Assembly: GCA_963833605.1 (NCBI GenBank)
Contig: CAWHYZ010000012.1
Coordinates: forward strand, 62,001 to 126,000
DNA from: JAFAXD01 sp963833605
GTDB taxonomy: Bacteria; Pseudomonadota; Alphaproteobacteria; Rhizobiales; Xanthobacteraceae
Length of the DNA: 64,000 nucleotides
Direction of reading: 5' to 3'
A model generated the notes under the pieces. That model worked only from the letters and a program-made list of their open reading frames with translations. It was not told where the DNA came from and ran no database searches. Each line of letters starts with the position of its first letter. Position 1 is the stretch's first letter. A program made the translations under genes and the position numbers. Shown piece after piece: positions 54,966-63,410 of this stretch.

Positions 54966-55518
54966 CCACAGGATCGAGGAGCGCGAGGTCCTGTATCGTT
55001 GGCATCCTTGGGCTGGATGCGTCGTCCATATTCATGAGTTGATTGAGAAGGCGAACGGCGACGCGTTTCGCTGCAGCCGGGATGGCGACGCATTGGGTCG
55101 CTGGCAAGAGCTCCCGGCCTGGATGTTCGACCGGGCGTCGTGCGCACGAATCCAAATCGGTGCGGATCCGCAAGTCGATCTCGCCGCGCTGGGCGCATTG
55201 ATGGCGCTGCTACGGGAGACGACCCGCACCGACCCCGCATCATCGAATGCCCTGCTTTCGGGCGCAGCAAGCGACTCTCACGACCAGAATCGGGGAGACG
55301 CCCATGCGACGGTTGACGAGCGCCCATCAAGATCCTCGACGCGACCAGCGGCAGTTCGACCTGTTTGCGCCGACAAACGCCGCCAGCGCGACGAAGGTGC
55401 CGGAATGGCGCAGCCTTCCCGTCGAGGCGCGCCAGGCCCTGACGCATCTCATGGCGCGCCTGATCCTCGATCACGCGGACGGCAATCGCGCTCCGCTGCG
55501 GGAGGAGACGTGCCATGA
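54966..55518 (+). pseudogene. Conserved small gene of a recombinase cassette, 5' truncated
   Basis: The plus frame reads EREVLYRWHPWAGCVVHIHE then LIEKANGDAFRCSRDG, WQELPAWMFDRASC and VDLAALGALMALLRE, with no start codon because the IS3 end cuts it. I recall the YRWHPWxG and PAWMFD blocks from short proteins encoded just before serine recombinases in Rhizobiales. The frame stays open to 55518 but after about 55330 it overlaps the next gene and looks non-coding. Confidence 0.5.
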
Positions 55519-55525
55519 AGACTGA
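55304..55525 (+). CDS. Small conserved protein preceding recombinase
   Basis: 73 residues from ATG 55304 with GGGGAG upstream. It contains QRQFDLFAP and WRSLPVEARQALTHLMARLI, an amphipathic helix pattern seen in small proteins upstream of recombinase genes of this type. The 3' end overlaps the recombinase start by 11 bp, so the two are translationally coupled. Function unknown. Confidence 0.6.
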   Translation: MRRLTSAHQDPRRDQRQFDLFAPTNAASATKVPEWRSLPVEARQALTHLMARLILDHADGNRAPLREETCHED

Positions 55526-56202
55526 CAAGATCAGGCCGCACCATCTGGAGCGGAAGGCGATGCTTTATGTGCGGCAATCTTCGGCCCATCAGGTGCTGCA
55601 TAACCGTGAGAGCAGCGCGCTGCAATACGCCATGCGGGATCGGCTCACGGAACTGGGCTGGTCGCAGATCGAGACGGTCGATGACGACCTTGGTCGCTCG
55701 GCGGCCGGCGGCGTAGCCCGCGCCGGCTTCGAGCGCATGGTGGCGGAGGTCTGCCTCGGCAAGGTCGGCGCGGTGGCGGCGCGAGAGGTCTCGCGCTTCG
55801 CCCGCAACAGCCGGGACTGGCAGCAGCTCATCGAGATCGAGCCGGGAGTCCGGGTGAGAAGCCGCCGCAAGACGCGCAGCGAATGGCTGGCACTGATACC
55901 CGGACTGGGAGCGGGCGGAGGCGATCCGCAGGATGGTGAGCGACAACATCCCAACGAGCCGGCATCACGGCGCCCCCAAGCATGGCGATGCATTGCTCGC
56001 GGGCCTCATGCGCTGCCGGCGCTGCGGGCGCAAACTCACGGTCCGGTACACCGGCACGAGACACAACATTCCGCGCTACGCTTGCGCGCGCGGATGGCTC
56101 GACAATGGCGAGCCGCGCTGCATCGCCTTCGGTGGCTTGCGGGTCGATGATGCGATCGAAGAGGCGCTTCTTCAAGTCGTCGAGCCAGGAGCGATCGCGT
56201 GA
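55515..56202 (+). pseudogene. Large serine recombinase with internal deletion
   Basis: ATG 55515. The N-terminal resolvase domain is clear: AMLYVRQSSAHQVLHNRESS with the nucleophilic Ser region, QYAMRDRLTELGW, and REVSRFARNSRDWQQLIE. Then roughly 150-200 residues are missing: the text jumps to RSRRKTRSEWLALIP and, after a frame change, to AEAIRRMVSDNIPTSRHHGA, LMRCRRCGRKLTVRYTGTRH and PRYACARGWLDNGEPRC, the Cys-rich recombinase zinc ribbon. It ends early where the IS66 remnant begins (56203). Not functional. Confidence 0.78.
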
Positions 56203-56554
56203 CGCTAACGACATCACCGGCACGAAGGCCGGTAGCTCATCGGCGGGCAGCGCGAAGCGCCCATCCTTGGCCGCTCTGATCCAGTTCGACAGATGTTGCG
56301 GAGCAAGATCATGCCGCCGCGCCACGTCCGCAATCACTGCACCTGGCGCGATCGATTCGGCAACGATCCGCGCCTTCTCCTCGTCATTCCACCGCCGCCG
56401 GCGGACAACGCGCGTTACTTCCGCGCGGCCAGAAACAACCTCTGTGTCGTCATTAATGTCGACCATAATGTGCACACCTTCGCGATCCCAAGAGAATCAC
56501 GATGGTGCACTGCGCGCACTCCACTCAGCTAGGTGGGGTAACAGCACCGCTTAC
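56203..56554 (-). mobile_element. IS66-family element, 5'-end remnant with TnpA fragment
   Basis: From ATG 56466 the minus strand encodes VTRVVRRRRWNDEEKARIVA and DVARRHDLAPQHLSNWIRAA, the HTH of the IS66 accessory protein TnpA, and continues to LPAFVPVMSLAS before the recombinase fragment takes over. The outer end reads GTAAGCGGTGCTGTTAC (inverse of 56538-56554), matching the GTAAGCG start of IS66 ends. TnpB and TnpC are absent. Confidence 0.75.
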
Positions 56555-56667
56555 GTTCATCTGGAGAATGCCGGACCAAATAACGATGCCGTCCGCGCCG
56601 TAAATATCGCGGGGATAGACTTCAAAAGCTTTTAATGCGATATACGTCGATCACTTTGCGATCCGAG

Positions 56668-56684
56668 CCCGGATCAGGTCCGGG
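56668..56684. repeat. Short palindrome CCCGGA-TCAGG-TCCGGG
   Basis: Perfect 6-bp arms with a 5-base spacer in the gap between the IS66 remnant and the binding-protein stop. The surrounding GCGATCCGAGCC...GGGGCAGGCTC text looks like part of a dispersed repeat. Confidence 0.35.
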
Positions 56685-56743
56685 GCAGGCTCTTTCCCCG
56701 CACGCTGAGAGAGGCGAGGATAACGGCTGCCAAATCTCTTCGG

Positions 56744-58630
56744 TCACGGCCGCTGCCCAAGTTTCGCAGCCTTCTCGGCATCCCACCACCAGATTGTCGG
56801 AAAGGCGGCCGCGCCATATTTCGGCATGGTCGACGGACGCCCGAACCGATTCCAGCGCGCGGTGCGCAGTTTGCCATAAGTCCAGTGCGGCACGACGTAG
56901 TAATTCCACAACAGGACGCGATCGAGCGCCTTGGTGGCTGCCACCAGTTCGGCGCGGGTCTTCGCAAAGATCACGCGATCGATCAACGCGTCGACCGCGG
57001 GATTCTTAATCCCGCCGATATTGCGTGAACCCGGCTGGTCGGCTGCTCGCGACCCCCAGTAGCCGCGCTGTTCGTTGCCGGGCGAGAGCGACTCCCCCCA
57101 TGAGGACGTGATCACATCAAAGTCGAACTGACGCAAACGGTTTTCGTATTGCGCCTGATCGACCGTTCGAACACTCGCGTCGATTCCGAGTCGTTCGAGC
57201 GATGGTTTATAGAACAGGGCAACACGCTCGGATTGCGGTGAGTTGACGAGAAACTCGACCGTTATCTGTTCGCCGGTTTTGACATTGACCAGCTTTTGAT
57301 CGCGGACCTCGTAACCGGCCTCGCGCAACAGCCGCAGCGCTTGACGTAAATTGGCGCGCACCGATTCCGGATTTCCGCCGACCGGATTGGTGTAGGGCTT
57401 CGTAAACAACTCGGGCGGCACCTTGTCGCGCACGCTTTCGAGAATTTCCAACTCTTGGCCCTGGGGTACCCCAGTTGATGCGAGTTCGATGCCTTCGAAG
57501 AAACTGCCGATACGCGAGTACTGCCCAAAGAACAGCTGTTTGTTCATCTCCTCGAAATCGAGCGCCATGTTGAATGCGCGACGCACACGCGGGTCCTTGA
57601 ATTTGTCTCGCCGAAGGTTGAACGCCCACCCCTGCATGATCCCGAAGCTGCGCGTTGGAAACTCCTCCTTGATCACCCGCCCGTCCTTGATAGCTGGGAA
57701 ATCGTAGGCCGTGGCCCAGTCCTTAGCGGCGTTTTCGATGCGCCAGTCGACCCCATCGGCCTTGAACGCCTCGAGAGCCACGGTCGAGTCGCGAAAATAT
57801 TCGAACCGCACTTCGTCGAAATTGTCGCGCCCGACATTCACATTGAGGTCCTTGCCCCAATAGTCCTTCACCCGTTCGTAAACGATGCTGCGACCCGGCG
57901 TAAATTCCTTGATTCGATAGGCACCGTTGCCGAGCGGCGGCTCCAGCGTGGTCGCACTGATGTCGCGCTTCTTGCCGGATTTGTCCGTACCTTCCCACCA
58001 ATGCTTGGCAAGCACATTGATCTGCCCGACGATCTGCGGCAGTTCGCGGTTGCCCGGCTGATCGAAGCTGAAGGTGACGTCGCGGTCGCCGGTCTTTTCC
58101 CATTTGACGACGTGACGATAGTAGGCGGCATAGCGCGGGTCATTATTCTTGAACGCTTCGATGGAGAAGATCAAGTCTTCCGGGGTCACCGGCCTACCGT
58201 CATGCCAACGGGCGTTGGGTCGCAGCCGATAGGTGGCTGACGAAAAATCATCTGGGTAGCTCACGCTCTCCGCCAGCAACCCATACTCGGTCGATACTTC
58301 GTCGAGCGCCGATATCAGCAAGGTATCGTGGATCAGGTCGATGCCGGCGGCGAGTGAGCCCTTTACGCCGGAGGTCACCATGTTGAAGTTGTCGAACGTG
58401 CCGATCGCGATCTGGCGTACGCTGCCGCCCTTCGGCGCCTGCGGATTGACGTAGTCGAAATGCGCAAACCCGGCTGGATATTTCACCTCATCGAACAGCG
58501 AGAGGCCGTGACGCCAGACCGGTTCTGCAGCTTTGGCCGATGATTGCGCGAACAGCTGAGCGCTGACGGTCGTGACCGGCAGCGCAAGCGTGCCGCCCAC
58601 GAATGCACGGCGGGTGAAACGGATCGACAC
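56744..58630 (-). CDS. Peptide-type extracellular solute-binding protein (YejA-like)
   Basis: 628 residues from GTG 58630, preferred over an upstream TTG (58669) because GGGAGG lies five bases before it and the protein then starts MSIRFTRRAFVGG, a Tat-type signal. SBP family 5 features: YRLRPNARWHDGRPVTPEDL, VRRAFNMALDFEEMNKQLFF, and IDASVRTVDQAQYENRLRQ. Proteins of the YejA group bind oligopeptides, including microcin-like ones, for an ABC importer; permease genes are absent. Its position 0.7 kb from a RiPP-like cluster is notable but may be chance. Confidence 0.9.
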   Translation of the reverse strand: MSIRFTRRAFVGGTLALPVTTVSAQLFAQSSAKAAEPVWRHGLSLFDEVKYPAGFAHFDYVNPQAPKGGSVRQIAIGTFDNFNMVTSGVKGSLAAGIDLIHDTLLISALDEVSTEYGLLAESVSYPDDFSSATYRLRPNARWHDGRPVTPEDLIFSIEAFKNNDPRYAAYYRHVVKWEKTGDRDVTFSFDQPGNRELPQIVGQINVLAKHWWEGTDKSGKKRDISATTLEPPLGNGAYRIKEFTPGRSIVYERVKDYWGKDLNVNVGRDNFDEVRFEYFRDSTVALEAFKADGVDWRIENAAKDWATAYDFPAIKDGRVIKEEFPTRSFGIMQGWAFNLRRDKFKDPRVRRAFNMALDFEEMNKQLFFGQYSRIGSFFEGIELASTGVPQGQELEILESVRDKVPPELFTKPYTNPVGGNPESVRANLRQALRLLREAGYEVRDQKLVNVKTGEQITVEFLVNSPQSERVALFYKPSLERLGIDASVRTVDQAQYENRLRQFDFDVITSSWGESLSPGNEQRGYWGSRAADQPGSRNIGGIKNPAVDALIDRVIFAKTRAELVAATKALDRVLLWNYYVVPHWTYGKLRTARWNRFGRPSTMPKYGAAAFPTIWWWDAEKAAKLGQRP

Positions 58631-58754
58631 GAGGCCTCCCAATGTTCGTCGCCAAGGCTCGATTGCCAACGATAATGATAGAGTAGGTGACGCGACAGGC
58701 CAACTTGGCTTCGTCTCGTGTCTGTATTACCAAATTCATTTCTAGAATTAATTC

Positions 58755-59122
58755 ATGGTGTTAAGGAGTGAAGTCGATTTCTCGGTAAATTGTTGTTTCT
58801 TTTCAGTGATTATTTCATTGCTGGGTGCGGTACGCTTTTTTTTGCTCGGCTGATTGGCACAATGTTAGTTCGGGATTATTTGCCGTATTTCAACAATCCA
58901 AATCTCGTGGTTGGTTTGGACAGCCGGCGGCCTCGTTGCTGCTTATGTCTTTTACGTGTTGGCGGTATATCGCATCCCGACATGGGGCGAGTTAGTCATG
59001 AGCGCCTTTTGACTGCTATTTACCAGCACTGGCGGGGCAGTTTGGGTTTGAGCTTCCAAAAACCGAAGCGCGATTGGACAACATTTCTATCTGATCTTGA
59101 CGCCCATCAGCCGACCGGCTAG
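58755..59122 (+). pseudogene. Small membrane protein gene with several homopolymer frameshifts
   Basis: No single frame is long, but three frames join at homopolymer runs: MVLRSEVDFSVNCCFFSVII then SLLGAVRFF, after T8 ARLIGTMLVRDYLPYFNNPN, after GGTTTGG WTAGGLVAAYVFYVLAVYRI then PTWGELVMSAF, and after TTTT DCYLPALAGQFGFELPKTEA. The end is at 59094 or, with a further shift, at 59122 (FLSDLDAHQPTG). The result is a plausible protein of about 115-120 residues with two membrane segments. Composition is clearly more AT-rich than the neighbours. Family unknown. Confidence 0.5.
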
Positions 59123-59293
59123 ACCAAACGGGTTCCTACCTACCCCCGGTCACAGGCGCCCCTGTTCGGCCCGCAGCACAGGGCTATCGATACCTGATCA
59201 TCGATCGTGCGTTCCCCAGGGCGGCGCCGAACTCATCTAGCTCCGGTCAGTCCTGAACGCGCATGAGGGGCATCAGCTGGCGCGCCGAGCTGT

Positions 59294-59315
59294 CGTGCGC
59301 GCGCGCACGCGCGCG
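59294..59315. other. Alternating CG tract (Z-DNA or hairpin potential)
   Basis: A 22-base alternating pyrimidine-purine run made mostly of CG steps, including the palindrome CGTGCGCGCGCACG. It lies 15 bp past the stop of the lasso-type cyclase gene, so on the minus strand it could form a 3' hairpin for that operon. Confidence 0.45.
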
Positions 59316-59329
59316 ATGTGCGAAAACGC

Positions 59330-61276
59330 TCACTCGACAGAGTTGGCCAATTCAAACCAGCGAAGGAAACGGCCGCCGGCCACCCCCCGCATCAAAGCAA
59401 GATTGTACTCAATGAATATCTCAGGAATGTGCCAGCCTCCCTTGGGCCAATTGTTCACAGCGCGTTCGAGCCTTGCAAGGTCGATCGTCCGCCGAACCAG
59501 CGAAGACTGCGAAAGCGCGGCGATCTCGCAGGCAAGTTCGCCGCGCCGGCCGTCGAGCTTTTCGTGCCAATCGGCGGCCTGTAGCCCGTGAAGGCGATTG
59601 GTCAACACGATTTCCGGGAGCAGTCCCCACATGGCGCGGCGGATCAAAGAGCGATCTGTGCCTTCGGCCAGATACTGCTCAGGCGGAACGCCGAAACAGT
59701 ACGAGAGCACGTCGAGGTCGACGGTCGGGTCGCGCACTTCGACGCCGGTGACGGCCTTTTCGGCGGCACGCCAGTCGCCACCGTAATCGATCTGGAGGAG
59801 CCCCCTGATTCGTTCGTCCCGCCGCACGCGATAGTAAAAATCGTGTCGGTTCTTCTTGGCGCGTGACTCAACTCCCATTGCCGCCGCAAACTCCGGCCGG
59901 ATCGCGGAGTGGTCCTGCCACGCCGCGATGCGGTTCGGATGGCGGCGGCGCTCGACCCAATCGCCAAGCCCGGCCGGGATCGCCGGTTCGACGAAGAGGT
60001 TTCGCGTCGCCGTCCAGCGCGAGTAAGGCGTGCGGTGATAGTAAAGATGCCATTGGCGCAGCGCCGTGAGCCAGCGGCCGCCCAACAGATGACCGACAGC
60101 CTGCGACCATCCGCTCCAGCTGATGGTGTAATTGCCATGCAGCCCGCCAAGGAGAACGCGCCGGCCTTGCGTACGCGCGAGCCGCAATATCGTCAAGACC
60201 CAGCCGAGGTTCGTCGGGTTTCTCACCGGCCCTTCCAGGGCGACAAAAAAGCGCTCGAGCTCGGCGAAATTATCGCTTTCGTCGTTCTGGACATAGGTGA
60301 CGTCGATATTCTTGGCCGCTTTGGCGATCGCATCGACGTAAGGCGTTTCGTCTGCGTAGTGTCCGGCTGGCACCGGTCCCTCAAAAGCGCGCCGCGGCAC
60401 CCCGGTGAAGGCCATCAGCCGCTGATTTCTCCCGGCGAGCGCACCCGCCGCAAGGACCGCGACAGAGGACGAGTCGAGGCCGCCGCTGAGAAGGCAGCCA
60501 ATCGGATGAGCGCTGCGCATCTGTCGTCGCACTGCCACGTCGAGGCATTCGCGCATTCCGTCCGCATAATCCTGATCGGACGGAAGCCTCACCGCTTTAA
60601 CGTCGTCCGGCGACCAGTACCGATGCTGCGTTGTGGCACCGCCAGAATCGACACGCATGATATGCGCTGGACGAACTCGGAATATATCCTTGTAGATGGT
60701 CGTCTCGTGTTCCGCGTGATTGAGCACGAGGAAATCGGCGAACTTCTCCTCGTTCAATTCGCGACGCACCCCGTACAGGGCGAACAGGCCCTTGGGCATG
60801 GTGGCAAAGGCGAAGAAACGCTCGCTGCGGTGCCACATGACGACATTGAGCCCGACATGATCGCGCGCCAGCGTCAAAACGCGATTCTGCGGGCTCCAGA
60901 TCGCGACCGCGAATGGACCGCGCAGCATCGGCCACACAGCGTCGCCGAGCTTCTCCCATGCGCCCAACAGGACCCGCGAATCCGGCCAAGACATCGCTTC
61001 CCGCGGCGTCAATCCAATGCGGATGAGCATGTCATCGCGATTGTCGAGCCGCATGTCGGCCGTGATCAGCGACCCGCTCGGTCCGCGATAGGGTTGGTAA
61101 TCGGATTGGTCTTCGGTCGTCATACGCATCAGCACGTGCACGAAGCCGACGCTGCTGTTGACGACGACACGCGATCGATCCGGACCGTGCGCGCGGAGCG
61201 CGCTTGCGACGCGTTCGAGCTCGGGCCGGCTCACTGGATGACGATCGAAGCGGAGCAATCCGGCGATTGCGCTCAT
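59330..61276 (-). CDS. Asparagine synthetase-like lasso peptide cyclase (C protein)
   Basis: 648 residues. The N-terminal Ntn-hydrolase-like domain begins MSAIAGLL, lacking the Cys2 that gives glutaminase activity in true AsnB; AWEKLGDAVWPMLRGPFAVA is its core. The synthetase domain has the ATP-pyrophosphatase motif CLLSGGLDSSSVAVLAAG at residues 261-278 and, near the end, EVRDPTVDLDVLSYCFGVP and RRAMWGLLPEIVL. In lasso peptide pathways this homologue adenylates an Asp/Glu side chain and closes the macrolactam. It starts 19 bp after the B2-type gene in the same direction, which with B1 forms the standard B1-B2-C set. Confidence 0.9.
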   Translation of the reverse strand: MSAIAGLLRFDRHPVSRPELERVASALRAHGPDRSRVVVNSSVGFVHVLMRMTTEDQSDYQPYRGPSGSLITADMRLDNRDDMLIRIGLTPREAMSWPDSRVLLGAWEKLGDAVWPMLRGPFAVAIWSPQNRVLTLARDHVGLNVVMWHRSERFFAFATMPKGLFALYGVRRELNEEKFADFLVLNHAEHETTIYKDIFRVRPAHIMRVDSGGATTQHRYWSPDDVKAVRLPSDQDYADGMRECLDVAVRRQMRSAHPIGCLLSGGLDSSSVAVLAAGALAGRNQRLMAFTGVPRRAFEGPVPAGHYADETPYVDAIAKAAKNIDVTYVQNDESDNFAELERFFVALEGPVRNPTNLGWVLTILRLARTQGRRVLLGGLHGNYTISWSGWSQAVGHLLGGRWLTALRQWHLYYHRTPYSRWTATRNLFVEPAIPAGLGDWVERRRHPNRIAAWQDHSAIRPEFAAAMGVESRAKKNRHDFYYRVRRDERIRGLLQIDYGGDWRAAEKAVTGVEVRDPTVDLDVLSYCFGVPPEQYLAEGTDRSLIRRAMWGLLPEIVLTNRLHGLQAADWHEKLDGRRGELACEIAALSQSSLVRRTIDLARLERAVNNWPKGGWHIPEIFIEYNLALMRGVAGGRFLRWFELANSVE

Positions 61277-61295
61277 GGCGAGGCCGCCCGTCAGC

Positions 61296-61700
61296 TCACT
61301 TTACGCCGCCGAATGCGGCGAGCCGCGTGAAGCCGGCGGCTTCGTCGCCGCCGATGATTCTCTCGTCGCCAACCTCGATCCAGGCGTGAGCGGCGAACGC
61401 GCTGCCACTACGTGCCACCCCGAGGCAGAGCCTGCTCGCAATGCCGCGTCGCCGCAGCATCGCATGCGCAGCCAACGCGCGCGGCAGACAAAGCCCGTTC
61501 ATCCCCGCAAGCGCGCCGAGATGGTCGACCGCCCAGGCTACCCACTGTGCTTCATCCGCGAAGCGACGAACGCGCCTGGCAGGGCGCCCCGCCCAGGCGA
61601 ACAACCGCGCCGGGGGCAAAAAACGCACAGCAAGCCGCGCCAGCAGGAGCGTGATGGCCGCCTCGCGTAGATAGACCCGCCGCATCGTCTTTGGCTTCAT
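61296..61700 (-). CDS. Lasso peptide B2-type transglutaminase-like protease
   Basis: 134 residues matching the C-terminal domain of McjB (PF13471): the N-terminal helices AAITLLLARLAVRFLP, then the papain/transglutaminase core GLCLPRALAAHAMLRRRGI (Cys71), RLCLGVARSGSAFAAHAWIE (His105) and an acidic residue (Asp112 or Asp119) in VGDERIIGGDE. It removes the leader peptide from the precursor, with B1 delivering the substrate. It overlaps the B1-type gene by four bases (ATGA), so the two halves of an McjB-like protein are split and coupled. Confidence 0.9.
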   Translation of the reverse strand: MKPKTMRRVYLREAAITLLLARLAVRFLPPARLFAWAGRPARRVRRFADEAQWVAWAVDHLGALAGMNGLCLPRALAAHAMLRRRGIASRLCLGVARSGSAFAAHAWIEVGDERIIGGDEAAGFTRLAAFGGVK

Positions 61701-61993
61701 CGCGCATCGTCCCGATCAATTTGCAGGGCCAGCCGTTGTTCGATCAATGTTTGCAGGAACGGTAGCACGTCACGCGACAGGGTGGTGGCATCCACTTCGT
61801 GACTTTGTGACAGCGTGTCGCAGATTTCACCGACCCTGCGAGGCTCGGACAGCATATGCCAGATTTCGCTCGCCACGCCGTTGAAGCCGAAATATGCGCC
61901 CGCGCGAACGCTCAGGACGATGACGCGCCCGTCGAGGTCGGCAGCCGCGAGTTCCTTGTCTTGAACGAGAACGCTGTCGATTGTGACGTTCAC
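61697..61993 (-). CDS. PqqD-like RiPP recognition element (lasso B1 type)
   Basis: 98 residues from GTG 61993. The PqqD/RRE winged-helix pattern is GRVIVLSVRAGAYFGFNGVA followed by SEIWHMLSEPRRVGEICDTL and DATTLSRDVLPFLQTLIEQR. B1 proteins bind the leader peptide through its YxxP-type motif and present the precursor to the protease and cyclase. The gene is upstream of and coupled to the B2-type gene, and lies 155 bp after the precursor candidate. Confidence 0.9.
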   Translation of the reverse strand: MNVTIDSVLVQDKELAAADLDGRVIVLSVRAGAYFGFNGVASEIWHMLSEPRRVGEICDTLSQSHEVDATTLSRDVLPFLQTLIEQRLALQIDRDDAR

Positions 61994-62148
61994 AGCCCAC
62001 AGGCTCCACTACCGCGTGCTGAAGAGAAGCGAACCCGGGCTGAGCTGGCGCAGGCCCGTGCTGTTCGCCATCCGGCCAGTGCACTAGTCCGGTTTAAGCG
62101 CGCGCGATTGGCCGGGGCTCGCCGAGCACGAGAGTCAAACCACTACGA

Positions 62149-62373
62149 TCATTCGGTCCGGGCCGCCAGAGGGAACGACATCTCGAAGGAGAATCCCAGT
62201 TTCAACGCCGGCGTTGCGGGCGCCGGGGGGTTCATTCGATGGCCGGAGTCGGGCTGAATTCCGGACCCGCTGGCGCACCTTGTCGCCGTGCCGATCGGCA
62301 GCTTCGTGATGGTCGGGAGCTCCCAGATGCGCCGTGCTTGAACTGGGCTCCCGTCAGCCAGAGTCGATCGCAT
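62149..62373 (-). CDS. Candidate RiPP precursor peptide (lasso-like leader)
   Basis: 74 residues from ATG 62373, with GGAG 11-8 bases upstream; in-frame ATGs at 62409 and 62463 are possible. The part RRIWELPTITKLPIGTAT resembles the leader consensus YxxPxLxxLG...T of lasso precursors, with Trp17 replacing Tyr and Pro20 in place. After it comes CASGSGIQPDSGHRMN, a Pro/Ala linker and KLGFSFEMSFPLAARTE at the C-terminus. The region after the leader (43 residues) is long for a lasso core, and the usual Gly1 after a -2 Thr is not obvious, so this is either an atypical lasso precursor or another RiPP class. It is the first gene upstream of B1 on the same strand. A frameshift could also hide the true core. 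Confidence 0.6.
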   Translation of the reverse strand: MRSTLADGSPVQARRIWELPTITKLPIGTATRCASGSGIQPDSGHRMNPPAPATPALKLGFSFEMSFPLAARTE

Positions 62374-62592
62374 TTCCGTCTCCGGAGCAATCCGCCGTTT
62401 CAACGCCATTATGGGGATCGGGTCGGACAAGGCAAGATGGCCAGTAGCATAATGTATCCGCATGTTGCATCACTTGGCAGTGGCTAACCTCCATGATAGC
62501 CTCCACGCCCTCAGATTGGTTGAGCCGAGCAATAAGAGGGGATGGTCCGATCGGGTGGCGGTCGATCCGTGTATGCCGAGAAAGGTCCACAC

Positions 62593-63336
62593 ATGGCAAA
62601 AACTGTGACTGGGTCTGCGAGTTCTCTGGGCGAGCAAGTCGTAGGGGCAACTGAGACGACACCCGAGACGCCGGAAGTCACACCCGCGGTGCGAGAAGAG
62701 ATGGCGTCAAAAACTGTGACTGGGTCTGCGAGTTCTCTGGGCGAGCAAGTCGTAGGGGCAACAGAGACGACGCCCGAGACGCCGGAAGTCACACCCGCGG
62801 TGCGAGAAGAGATGGCGTCAAAGCTGGTCGAGCGCTTTGCCCTCTGGTCTGCGGCGGCCGGGTTGATTCCAATCCCCGTTGTTGACGCACTCGCCGTCGG
62901 CGGTTTGCAACTGCAATTGCTGCGTCGCATCTCACAGATCTACGGCGTGCCCTTCGCCGAAAATAGAGGCAAGGCTCTGATTGCGAGTTTGGCCGGAGCG
63001 ATGATACCGGCAACGAGCGGTATCGGGGCTGCAAGTTTATTGAAGTCTATACCGATCCTGGGAACGGCCGCCGCCGTGTTTGTGATGCCGGCGCTCTCGG
63101 CGGGCGCCACCTATGCGCTCGGCAAAGCTTTCATCAAGCATTTTCAATCCGGGGGCACGCTGCTCGATTTCAACCCTCCGGATTATCGCGAATTCATCAA
63201 GGCGCAGAAGGAAATGTGGGATTTGCGATCACGCCCCAAGGTTTCCCCTCCGGCCGCAACCAGCGCTAAATCTTCGTCATCTTCATCAGGTTCGTCCGGG
63301 CATGCTACGACGGGGGCGGCGGCAACCAATTCTTGA
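62593..63336 (+). CDS. DUF697 membrane protein with duplicated N-terminal segment
   Basis: 247 residues from ATG 62593 (AGAAAGG upstream; an in-frame ATG at 62542 is less likely). Residues about 3-76 are two copies of a 37-residue Thr/Glu/Pro-rich segment. Residues 77-190 match DUF697 (YcjF-like): LIPIPVVDALAVGGLQLQLL, RRISQIYGVPFAENRGKALI, SLLKSIPILGTAAAVF and ATYALGKAFIKHFQSGG, with two hydrophobic hairpins. The C-terminal end is a Ser-rich tail. Divergent from the RiPP precursor across 219 bp; possibly part of the same locus, with immunity or stress function as one guess. Confidence 0.85.
   Translation: MAKTVTGSASSLGEQVVGATETTPETPEVTPAVREEMASKTVTGSASSLGEQVVGATETTPETPEVTPAVREEMASKLVERFALWSAAAGLIPIPVVDALAVGGLQLQLLRRISQIYGVPFAENRGKALIASLAGAMIPATSGIGAASLLKSIPILGTAAAVFVMPALSAGATYALGKAFIKHFQSGGTLLDFNPPDYREFIKAQKEMWDLRSRPKVSPPAATSAKSSSSSSGSSGHATTGAAATNS
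62599..62820 (+). repeat. Tandem duplication, 2 x 111 bp, in frame
   Basis: Copies at 62599-62709 and 62710-62820 differ at only two positions that I can see, both silent (ACT/ACA and ACA/ACG). Each copy encodes 37 residues from KTVTGSASSLGEQVVGATET to PAVREEMAS. A recent duplication inside the DUF697 gene. Confidence 0.93.
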
Positions 63337-63410
63337 CGCGCGGGGCGAGTGTATCGAGGCCGGGGTGGGCCGTCTTTGCCAAATCGGCAGCTGCTCCGAC
63401 GAGACCATCG

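Noticed and set aside
55828..56202. C-terminal half of a 215-codon minus-strand frame with the IS66 TnpA start
   Set aside because: After about 56203 it is simply the antisense of the serine recombinase fragment; TnpA homology ends there.
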